From JBKHAJ01 sp964641125 (GTDB taxonomy: Bacteria > Spirochaetota > Spirochaetia > SPDA01 > CAZSGZ01): 63,681 nt of DNA. The position numbers and the translations under genes were made by a program. The stretch is from the NCBI GenBank assembly GCA_964641125.1, contig CAZXMO010000011.1, positions 1 to 63,681 on the forward strand, written 5' to 3'. Of the stretch, positions 57,318 to 63,681 are shown piece after piece (the first letter of the stretch is position 1; each line of letters opens with the position of its first letter). The notes under the pieces are model-generated. The model worked only from the letters and a program-made list of their open reading frames with translations, made no database searches and was not told the origin of the DNA.

Positions 57318-58358
57318 TCATTGTCCGTACACGTCTTCCCGGCTGTGATATCCTGATTCGATGAGGACTTCATCGATATTGGCCTTGGTTACGGTTATTG
57401 CTTCACCGGACACGAGGGGAACCTCTTTGTACTCATTGTCGATGGTGCTGGTGGCAAGATCGTCAATGGGCTCGTCGTTGATAAGCCTTATGGCAATTTC
57501 GATTCCCTTTTCCGCTAGCGACTTGATGTCACGAAAAACAGTCATCGACTGAGTTCCCGCTACGATACGCTTCGCAGCATCGAGACCGGCATCTCCACCA
57601 GTAACCGGCACCTTACCCGCGAGACCCTGAGCAGCTAGCGCCTGAATGGCTCCACCCGCGAGTCCATCGTTAGGGCTTAAGACCGCATCGATATCGTTAT
57701 TGGTAGCGGTCAAGGCGTTTTCCACGATCTTCAAGGCGTTTTCCGGATCCCACCCTTGAGCAGTTTGGTCCATCACTACGTTGATATCTCCGTTGTCGAT
57801 AAGCGGTTGAAGGTGCTTCATAGCGCCCCTGAAGAAAAGAACCGAATTGAAATCTTCCTTTGCCCCGCGGAGAAGTACATAATTACCCGTTGGGGCTACA
57901 GTAGCAAGGTATTTTCCTTGAAGCTCACCGGTTTTCTCAAAGTCGTCCGCCACATGGGCATCTATGTCCGCGTTCAGTATAAGCCGTACGTAGCTGAATA
58001 CGGGGATACCCGCATCCTTGGCGGCCTTCACCGAAGTCGCTGAAGCCTCCGCATCATGGGGAGCAATAATCAAAGCGTCTACGCCTTGGGAGATGAGGTT
58101 TTCACACTGAGAAATCTGCTTTCCCGCATCGTCGTTAGCTACCTGTACGATTACATTGACCCCCTTCTTCTCGCCGGCTTCGATGAGATAGTTCTTGTCC
58201 CGTACCCACCGTTCCACACTCTGAGTGGGAAGGGAAACACCGATGGTTATTCCATCGTCTTTTGCTTCCTTCTGCCCCGTCGCCCAGAGCATTCCACCGC
58301 AGGCAAAGAGTACGAGGAGAACAAACGCCATCGTACGAATCGTTCGTGCTTGTTTCAT
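57318..58358 (-). CDS. xylF: Xylose-type periplasmic binding protein
   Basis: This 346-residue exported protein is closely like E. coli XylF: SVERWVRDKNYL, ISQCENLISQGVDALIIAPHD, ADIDAHVADDFEKTGELQGKYL, GWDPENALKIVENALTATNN-DIDAVLSPND and AAKRIVAGTQSMTVF. The signal peptide (TMAFVLLVLFACGGMLWA) is followed by TGQKEAK. AAGGAGG 6 nt before the ATG fixes the start at 58358 rather than 58409. The ligand is probably D-xylose or a close aldose; the operon's glucose dehydrogenase-like gene leaves this open. Confidence 0.93.
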   Translation of the reverse strand: MKQARTIRTMAFVLLVLFACGGMLWATGQKEAKDDGITIGVSLPTQSVERWVRDKNYLIEAGEKKGVNVIVQVANDDAGKQISQCENLISQGVDALIIAPHDAEASATSVKAAKDAGIPVFSYVRLILNADIDAHVADDFEKTGELQGKYLATVAPTGNYVLLRGAKEDFNSVLFFRGAMKHLQPLIDNGDINVVMDQTAQGWDPENALKIVENALTATNNDIDAVLSPNDGLAGGAIQALAAQGLAGKVPVTGGDAGLDAAKRIVAGTQSMTVFRDIKSLAEKGIEIAIRLINDEPIDDLATSTIDNEYKEVPLVSGEAITVTKANIDEVLIESGYHSREDVYGQ

Positions 58359-58431
58359 TTCAAGCCTCCTTGTTATTTTTATCCGCAAGGTTCCGGGGTC
58401 CCGAAACACCTACAGATTATTACTGAATTAA

Positions 58432-59274
58432 TCAACTATCCTCACGGTTGAATCCGGAAAATAAAAGCATGCTCGGATATGTGATCATCCCTCCGTCTAT
58501 GTAGATAGTCGTACCGGTGATGTAATCGGACTCGTCCGAGGCAAGCCACACCGCGAGCTTTCCGACATCCTCCGGTTCGCCGATCCGGTTATACGGGACC
58601 AATTTCAACAAATCCCTCTCGGCCTCTGGGGTCTCCCAGGAGGGTCGATTAAGAGGTGTTCGGATTGCTCCGGGGGATATAGCATTCACCCGGATCTTTC
58701 GATCAGCATACTCCTGGGCCATGCTCTTCATGAGAAGGAGAATTCCTCCCTTGGCCGCCGCATAATTACAACGGAAAGCCCAGGGAATTATGTCATGTAC
58801 AGAACTCATACACAGGATCTTTCCCAGAGCCCGGGAGACATCCCGCATCCCCCTTTTCAAGAATACCTTGATTGCCTCCCGGGAACATAGATAGGTCCCG
58901 GTCAAGTGTGTATCTACAACGGCATACCACTGTTCGGTAGTTGTTTTATGAAATTCCTCGTCGATCTGGATTCCCGCATTGTTGACCATAATGTCTACGG
59001 TTCCATAATGATTAATAACCTTTTGAAACATATCGAGGACCTGGTCTTCCCTACGAACATCCGCTCCGACGGCTATAGCATCTCCACCGTTTTCAATGAT
59101 TCGGTGGGCGACTTCCTCTCCCGCCTCCGCATTTGAGTTGTAGTTTACGATGACCCGGGCGCCGGCGGCGCCCAATGCTTCCGCGACACCAGTTCCGATC
59201 CCCGAACTCGCCCCGGTTACAAGGGCAATCTGGTCCCGGAGTATTCTTCCGTATCCGATTTGTTTATGGTCCAT
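58432..59274 (-). CDS. Glucose 1-dehydrogenase-like short-chain dehydrogenase (second copy)
   Basis: This 280-residue SDR follows the protein at 26166-26969 block by block: TGASSGIG, VNNAGIQIDE, MSSVHDIIPWAF, YAAAKGGILLLMKSMAQEYA, GAIRTPLNRPSWETPEAE and GGMITYPS. Catalytic Ser, Tyr and Lys are present. It should oxidise an aldose at C1 to the lactone. It is directly upstream of xylF in the same unit, so the imported sugar may be oxidised before phosphorylation. The last few residues differ from the canonical GGMTLYP. Confidence 0.86.
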   Translation of the reverse strand: MDHKQIGYGRILRDQIALVTGASSGIGTGVAEALGAAGARVIVNYNSNAEAGEEVAHRIIENGGDAIAVGADVRREDQVLDMFQKVINHYGTVDIMVNNAGIQIDEEFHKTTTEQWYAVVDTHLTGTYLCSREAIKVFLKRGMRDVSRALGKILCMSSVHDIIPWAFRCNYAAAKGGILLLMKSMAQEYADRKIRVNAISPGAIRTPLNRPSWETPEAERDLLKLVPYNRIGEPEDVGKLAVWLASDESDYITGTTIYIDGGMITYPSMLLFSGFNREDS

Positions 59275-59294
59275 CTTTACAGCCTCCGATGACC

Positions 59295-60485
59295 CTATTC
59301 GTACAGGGATGTCTCATAGGGACCGAGTACTTCCGGTCCACTACGAGTAATTACCACATTATCTTCGATCCTGATCCCGCCGAACTCGGGGGAATAAACT
59401 CCCGGTTCGACCGAGAACATCATCCCCTCCTCGAGTTCAAAATCGAGTTCGGGGGCAATCGCAGGTATCGGCTCATGATATGCGAAACCTACCCCATGGC
59501 CGGTTATATGAAGGAACTCCTCCCCGAAGCCGCGGCTCTCGATTTCAGTTCGACCCGCCCGGTCGACCTCTGAAACCGAAGTTTTGTGTACTGCGGTCTC
59601 GACCGCAGCGGACTGTCCCATTCTGACGGCTTCGTACGCTCGTAGTTGGAGATCGGAAGGCCTACCGACAGATCGCGGCCGGGTCCGATCGCTCCAGTAC
59701 CCGTCGGCGACTACCGCAAGCTCGAGGAGTACCAAGTCCCCATTGTTAAACCGTCGGACAGTGGTTATCTCATTGGGCCGGTAGGCAAAGGCGGTCTCCT
59801 CCGGACCGGAAGCTATTTGGGCGAAACCACGGACACGGCGGGCGGACTTATACCCGGTTCCCTTTATCATGGCTGCAGCTTCCACCGCGGCAACGGCTTC
59901 AACCCCGGAGACTCCCTCTCGAACCGAATCGCTGAAGGCTTCCAGAGCAAAACAGGAAATCTCGTTGGCGATGCGAATCTTTTCTATTTCGTAAGCGTTC
60001 TTCCGGGATCTAAGTCCCGTTAGCATCGGCCCCGCGTCGACAAACTCTGCGGACGGGAAGACCGAACGATACACCTCTAGAGTCTTTTTCCCGGGAACCA
60101 TAGTCTCAGCGGTATTCCATGGAGGAGAAACCGATTCAAAAGAAGCTTCATACCCTATCCGTTTATACCGGCCGGTAGCGCCGCTCGAGATCCGGAGGAG
60201 AAGCTTTTTGACCTCCTCGTAGGGGTCAGCAGCTGTTAGAATACCGTACGGATAGGAGAGGATTTCCCCTTCCCACAATTCGTTTTCCGCCTCCTGAGCC
60301 TCGCAGTGACCGACGATAAGCTTCTGCTCTCCCTCCCTGGGGAAAACGAAAAAGGCGAAACCGAACATCGGCCAATATCCTCCAGCGAAAAGAACATTGT
60401 CGGAAAGCCTCAAAATAAGGGCATCGATTCCCCTCTCTTCCATCCCCTTTCGAATCGAAAGAATCCGTTCAGTATTCGGATCCAT
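59295..60485 (-). CDS. M24-family metallopeptidase (Xaa-Pro aminopeptidase-like)
   Basis: This 396-residue protein has an N-terminal creatinase-like domain and a pita-bread catalytic domain. Metal ligands visible are the Asp in DGYWSDRTRP, His in ITGHGVGFAYHE, and the two glutamates in FSVEPGVYSPEFGGIRIEDNVV. The usual first aspartate is replaced by Glu in LVLLELAVVADGYW. Some M24 subgroups with this ELxxxxDGYW block exist. Members split Xaa-Pro bonds or, as creatinase homologues, other amides. A peptidase in a sugar operon is unexpected. Gaps of 1 and 20 bp tie it to its neighbours. Confidence 0.88.
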   Translation of the reverse strand: MDPNTERILSIRKGMEERGIDALILRLSDNVLFAGGYWPMFGFAFFVFPREGEQKLIVGHCEAQEAENELWEGEILSYPYGILTAADPYEEVKKLLLRISSGATGRYKRIGYEASFESVSPPWNTAETMVPGKKTLEVYRSVFPSAEFVDAGPMLTGLRSRKNAYEIEKIRIANEISCFALEAFSDSVREGVSGVEAVAAVEAAAMIKGTGYKSARRVRGFAQIASGPEETAFAYRPNEITTVRRFNNGDLVLLELAVVADGYWSDRTRPRSVGRPSDLQLRAYEAVRMGQSAAVETAVHKTSVSEVDRAGRTEIESRGFGEEFLHITGHGVGFAYHEPIPAIAPELDFELEEGMMFSVEPGVYSPEFGGIRIEDNVVITRSGPEVLGPYETSLYE

Positions 60486-60486
60486 A

Positions 60487-61575
60487 TCATTTCCCTCCCT
60501 CTAAATCTCCGTAGGCCAGCGGATACGTGTTCCTCCTGGCTGTTTTCACCATGGCGTGCATGTTTTCCAACGGCATCAAAGGGGGCACCTCACAGCCGGA
60601 ACCGAGGAGAAAACCGCCCCCCGTACCGGCGGCGTCGATCGCATCTTGGCACTTTCGCTCCACCTCCGCGGGTGTACCCTGAAGGAGTATCGCCGAGGGT
60701 TCGATGTTTCCCATCAGACAACTCCGCTCGCCGACGAGGCGCTTAGCCTCCCCAAGGTCGACCTTCGAGTCGATTTCCAATATCCGTGCTTCGGTATCCG
60801 CCATCTCGGTAAGGATCTTAGTAGTATCGCCGCAGATGTGAAGGAGAGTGAGGATCTTATTCCCCTCCCCATAGGAATTGAGTGCCTGAAAAAATTTCTT
60901 TTCATACGGGAAAACCCATTTGGTGTACATAGCCGGGGATATCATGTCTAGGGAAGCGAGGGAATCCCCCGCCTGCACCATATCCGCTCCTGCGTCGACA
61001 CAGGCCTTCTGAAATCGAATCAAAGCCTCTGTGGTCTTCCTTAAGAGCTCGGATAAATACTTTTCAGTATCCTCATCTTCGTCTATTCCGAGCATCGCCA
61101 GGGTCATGAGAAAGGCGTCGAGGGTCATCAGGTGTCCCGCAAGTGAGAAGGGCCCGGTTCCGGGGGCCCTTATAATCCTTTCTCCTTTCACTTCATCAGC
61201 AAGACGGCTAATAGCTTCGAGGTAGACCGGCATCCTTCCGTCGGTTAGGGGGTCGGGAACCCTTAGCTTGAGGATATCTTTCAAGTTCTTGATCAGGGGT
61301 TCGCGAGCGGTAGGTGTACCGTCGGGATGATGAACAATTTTTACACCGAATCCCTCGGCAATGTAGTAATTGTCTGATTGCGCGACCACGGCGTCTTGAT
61401 CACACATATCCAATGCCCTGAGCTGAGCTTCAGCCATGAGCTTGCCGGATCGACAGTATTCGTCAATCCGGACTCCTACGAGTTTTGCCCCATAGTTTCC
61501 CATATAAGGCGTTACCGGCACACAGTCCGGCTCGCCGTGAAAAACGGCGGTCAGTACACGTTCATAAGAGTTCAT
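60487..61575 (-). CDS. Uroporphyrinogen decarboxylase / MtaA-like methyltransferase family protein (second copy)
   Basis: This 362-residue protein is a paralogue of 44425-45480, with the same start (MNSYERV), YMGNYGAKLVGVRIDEYCRSGKLM, LLHICGDTTKIL and GSGCEVPPLMPLENM. The HxC plus late Cys zinc site of the MtaA type is again complete. It is the first gene of the xylF operon, 1 bp before the M24 gene. Its role with sugar transport is unknown; methyl transfer is possible by family. A weak ribosome site precedes the ATG. Confidence 0.84.
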   Translation of the reverse strand: MNSYERVLTAVFHGEPDCVPVTPYMGNYGAKLVGVRIDEYCRSGKLMAEAQLRALDMCDQDAVVAQSDNYYIAEGFGVKIVHHPDGTPTAREPLIKNLKDILKLRVPDPLTDGRMPVYLEAISRLADEVKGERIIRAPGTGPFSLAGHLMTLDAFLMTLAMLGIDEDEDTEKYLSELLRKTTEALIRFQKACVDAGADMVQAGDSLASLDMISPAMYTKWVFPYEKKFFQALNSYGEGNKILTLLHICGDTTKILTEMADTEARILEIDSKVDLGEAKRLVGERSCLMGNIEPSAILLQGTPAEVERKCQDAIDAAGTGGGFLLGSGCEVPPLMPLENMHAMVKTARRNTYPLAYGDLEGGK

Positions 61576-61635
61576 ATGGCTCTATTGTGACCTCATATCC
61601 GGAAATCGCTATAAAAATAGGGTAGCTGGAGCTAT

Positions 61636-61662
61636 AACGGGTATGAACGGGTCCATACCGTT
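61636..61662. promoter_or_regulatory. Dyad/direct-repeat element in the divergent UroD-gntK spacer
   Basis: AACGGGTATG (61636-61645) and CATACCGTT (61654-61662) form a near-perfect dyad with one base bulged. AACGGGT is also repeated directly at 61636 and 61646, one helical turn apart. It lies 60 bp upstream of the xylF-operon start and 100 bp before gntK. It does not fit the LytTR spacing. The binding protein is unknown. The rest of this 184-bp spacer holds no gene. Confidence 0.5.
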
Positions 61663-61722
61663 CCCGGCGGTTTTCCAAACCGGTTCATCCCGGCGGAATT
61701 TTCTATCCTATTACGAAGCCCT

Positions 61723-61752
61723 TTGACTCTCCCCGCACGGGAAGACTACACT
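61723..61752 (+). promoter_or_regulatory. Predicted promoter giving a leaderless gluconokinase mRNA
   Basis: TTGACT (61723-61728) and TACACT (61747-61752) with an 18-bp spacer. The -10 ends 7 nt before the ATG at 61760, and there is no ribosome site, so the transcript should begin at the start codon. Confidence 0.6.
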
Positions 61753-61759
61753 TAACTCG

Positions 61760-62338
61760 ATGAACACCGACGAACGGCCCGAACAGCACGATAAGAGCGC
61801 CCGCCGGGAGGCCCCCGGGTCTGTACGGCAGCTCCAACTCGTCCTCATGGGAGTGGCCGGCAGCGGAAAGACGGCGATCGGCCTCGAGCTCGCGGCAATA
61901 ACCGGCTGGGATTTCCACGACGCCGACGATTTTCACAGTCCCGAAAACAAAGAGAAGATGCGAAACGGCATCCCCCTGACCGACGAAGACCGGGAGCCGT
62001 GGCTCAGGCGCCTCCACGATCTTCTTGAGCGCTACGCAAGGCGGAACGAGCCGGTTATCCTCGCCTGCTCGGCCTTAAAAAAACGGTACCGGGAGATTTT
62101 AACCGAAGGGCTGCCGACGGTACGGTTCGTGTATCTGAAAGGGAGCTACGAGGTCCTCCGCAGCCGGATGGAACGGCGGAAGAACCACTATATGAAACCG
62201 GGGATGCTCGAAAGTCAGTTCGAAACCCTCGAAGCGCCGGACCCGCACGAAGAGAGCGTAATCACCGTCGACGTCGACCGGGGAGCGCCGGGCGAACTGG
62301 CGGTAGAAGTGTACAGGAGGATATCATCATGCTGCTGA
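61760..62338 (+). CDS. gntK: Gluconokinase
   Basis: This 192-residue P-loop kinase phosphorylates D-gluconate to 6-phosphogluconate. Walker A is MGVAGSGKT (residues 30-38), followed by the diagnostic DADDFHSPENKEKMRNGIPLTDEDREPWL, VILACSALKKRYRE and KGSYEVLRSRMERRKNHYMKPGMLESQFETLE. The first 25 residues are an extra polar extension; no ribosome site is seen and the promoter lies 7 nt upstream. Its end overlaps the LarA-like gene by 10 bp, so the two act together. It can use gluconate from the glucose dehydrogenase-like SDRs. Confidence 0.95.
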   Translation: MNTDERPEQHDKSARREAPGSVRQLQLVLMGVAGSGKTAIGLELAAITGWDFHDADDFHSPENKEKMRNGIPLTDEDREPWLRRLHDLLERYARRNEPVILACSALKKRYREILTEGLPTVRFVYLKGSYEVLRSRMERRKNHYMKPGMLESQFETLEAPDPHEESVITVDVDRGAPGELAVEVYRRISSCC

Positions 62339-63594
62339 TAAGCGCGGGCGGTCCCGACGCCCGAATCTCCGGCGACGAGCTCGAACGGCTCTTCATCGAG
62401 GCCCTCGATAAACTCGGGCCCCGGAGGAAGGTGATCATCGTTCCCCCGGACGGCTCCCGGATTCACAGCTTGGCGGGGCTCCTCACCGAGACCGCCTGGA
62501 AGTATTACGGAGACGCGGTAAAAGCGGTCCTCCCCGCCTTAGGCACCCACACCCCTATGTCCGAGGAAGCCTTAAGCCGCATGTTCCCCTCGGTACCGAA
62601 AGAGCTCTTCCGCGTCCACGACTGGCGGCACGACGTAGAGACCCTCGGGCAGCTCTCGGCCGAAGAGGTGGAGGATATCTCCGGGGGAAAGGTCCGTTTC
62701 GATTTCCCGGTGCAGGTCAATCGTCTTCTTATAGAGGAAGGAGTCGACCTCATTCTTTCCCTCGGACAGGTGGTCCCTCACGAGGTGGTGGGGATGGCCA
62801 ACTACACCAAGAACATCCTCGTGGGCACCGGCGGCGGTGGGGCCATCGACCGGAGCCACTTCTTGGGGGCGGTGTGCGGGCTGGAGACCATCATGGGGCG
62901 GATCGACACCCCGGTCCGGCGGCTCCTCGACCTCGGGGCCAGGCGGTTCCTGAAAGGCCTGCCCCTCGTCTACGGAATGACCGTGCGGGAGGCGGGGGGC
63001 ACCACGGGCACGGTCACCCGGGGATTTTTCGTCGGCGAAGAGGAGGCCTTTCACGGAGCCGGGGAGCTCGCGAGGAGGACAAACATAACCCTCCTCGAGG
63101 AGCCGGCGGACCGGGCGGTGGTGTACCTGGACCCCGGCGAATATCGGAGCACCTGGATCGGGAACAAAGCCGTGTACAGGACCCGGATGGCGATTGCCGA
63201 CGGCGGTGAGATTATCATCCTCGCCCCCGGGGTCAGGGAGTTCGGCGAGGACCGGGAAATCGACCGCCTCATCCGGCGTTACGGTTACCGGGGAGCGGAA
63301 CGGACCTTGGAAGCGGTCGATGCCGACGACGAGCTCGCCTCACGCCTCAGCGCGGCGGCCCACTGCATCCACGGCTCTCCCGAGGACCGGTTTACGGTTA
63401 CCTACTGCACCGGAGAGCTCCGGAGAGAGGAGATCGAATCGGTGGGATACCGATGGGCGGACATACACGAGATGCTCAAGCGGTACGATCCACAGCGCAT
63501 GGAGAGCGGCCTGCGGGCTGCACCGGACGGAAAGCGGGAGCTGTACGTGCCCAACCCGGGGCTCGGTCTGTGGGCGGCGGCGGACAGGTTTTAG
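62329..63594 (+). CDS. LarA-family (DUF2088) nickel-dependent racemase/epimerase homologue
   Basis: This 421-residue protein matches the lactate racemase superfamily: LGTHTPMSEEAL (first catalytic His), VHDWRHD, and GMANYTKNILVGTGGGGAIDRSHF, where the lysine would bind the nickel-pincer nucleotide. The superfamily includes racemases of lactate and malate and a D-gluconate 2-epimerase. Co-translation with gntK (10-bp overlap, strong AGGAGG inside gntK) makes gluconate/mannonate the best guess for the substrate, by context only. Cofactor genes larB, larC and larE are not in the window. Confidence 0.88.
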   Translation: MLLISAGGPDARISGDELERLFIEALDKLGPRRKVIIVPPDGSRIHSLAGLLTETAWKYYGDAVKAVLPALGTHTPMSEEALSRMFPSVPKELFRVHDWRHDVETLGQLSAEEVEDISGGKVRFDFPVQVNRLLIEEGVDLILSLGQVVPHEVVGMANYTKNILVGTGGGGAIDRSHFLGAVCGLETIMGRIDTPVRRLLDLGARRFLKGLPLVYGMTVREAGGTTGTVTRGFFVGEEEAFHGAGELARRTNITLLEEPADRAVVYLDPGEYRSTWIGNKAVYRTRMAIADGGEIIILAPGVREFGEDREIDRLIRRYGYRGAERTLEAVDADDELASRLSAAAHCIHGSPEDRFTVTYCTGELRREEIESVGYRWADIHEMLKRYDPQRMESGLRAAPDGKRELYVPNPGLGLWAAADRF

Positions 63595-63668
63595 GCGGTC
63601 CGGCATTTGCCTGCCGGCGAAAAAGGGAATACCTTAATAGAGAACGACCTTGGAGAGAGGGGCTTTAT

Positions 63669-63681
63669 ATGGAGAGAGGAG
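63669..63681 (+). CDS. Possible start of a further gene (cut by window end)
   Basis: An ATG at 63669 lies 7 nt after an AGAGGGG ribosome-site-like run. Only four codons are visible. A short GC hairpin (CCGGCA with TGCCGG, about 63599-63616) without a T-run separates it from the LarA-like gene. Not assignable. Confidence 0.3.

Noticed and set aside
61576..61759. LytTR-type operator in the UroD-gntK spacer
   Set aside because: GTT-containing repeats are present, but they are 10 bp apart and miss consensus positions, so I kept only a neutral dyad call.

Overview
This 63.7 kb window looks like chromosomal DNA of a free-living, sugar-fermenting anaerobe, most plausibly a spirochaete of the Spirochaeta/Sediminispirochaeta type. 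That assignment is an inference. It rests on pyruvate:ferredoxin oxidoreductase as a central enzyme, several sugar-binding proteins whose mature ends read like SGEQE or TGQKE after the signal peptide, a tungsten-type aldehyde oxidoreductase, and no rRNA or tRNA that could confirm it. No tRNA, rRNA, CRISPR array, insertion sequence or prophage gene was seen.

The left part (1-29 kb) is GC-rich housekeeping and signalling DNA. It holds pyruvate:ferredoxin oxidoreductase, a membrane methyltransferase-like protein next to an AMP-ligase/ACP/acyltransferase fusion, a nucleoside hydrolase, a broken histidine kinase, transketolase, a Mesh1-like HD hydrolase, a ferritin-like protein, a CHASE2 adenylate cyclase, an M48 peptidase, a two-component pair, a copper ATPase with its chaperone, an FAD reductase, a 2TM/DUF4097 pair and purKE. 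It ends with a three-gene sugar-acid operon (sugar epimerase, mannonate oxidoreductase-like SDR, glucose dehydrogenase-like SDR) facing a GntR/UTRA regulator. Between them lie two well-formed divergent promoters, each with a matching GGTGGC-N3-GCCACC operator just downstream of its -10 box.

From about 29.8 to 40.7 kb the DNA is clearly richer in A+T. It forms one minus-strand unit: sugar-binding protein, ABC ATPase, two permeases, Gfo/Idh dehydrogenase, TIM-barrel epimerase, a second solute-binding protein, a LytS-like kinase and a LytTR response regulator. A perfect LytTR-type direct repeat (two 9-mers, 12 bp apart) lies upstream of its first gene, so the last gene probably controls the first. 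This looks like an acquired, self-regulating transport cassette.

From 41.9 to 52.3 kb a minus-strand operon codes for an ABC sugar importer, an aldehyde:ferredoxin oxidoreductase with a MoaD-like protein, a UroD/MtaA-like protein, tagaturonate epimerase UxaE and a zinc dehydrogenase. It is divergent from a GntR/FCD regulator with overlapping promoters and a 14-bp palindrome. From 53.1 to 61.6 kb lies a xylFGH-type importer operon with a second UroD/MtaA-like protein, an M24 peptidase and a second glucose dehydrogenase-like SDR. Its last gene is the most unusual item in the window: a half-ABC ATPase related to the neighbouring XylG, altered in its Q-loop, signature and H-loop, and fused to a LytTR DNA-binding domain.

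The window closes with gluconokinase overlapping a LarA-family nickel racemase homologue. Together UxaE, the mannonate oxidoreductase-like SDR, a LarA-type gluconate/mannonate epimerase and GntK would make a hexuronate-to-6-phosphogluconate route that needs no mannonate dehydratase. The two glucose dehydrogenase-like SDRs would feed the same gluconate pool. This pathway is inferred from gene content, not shown.
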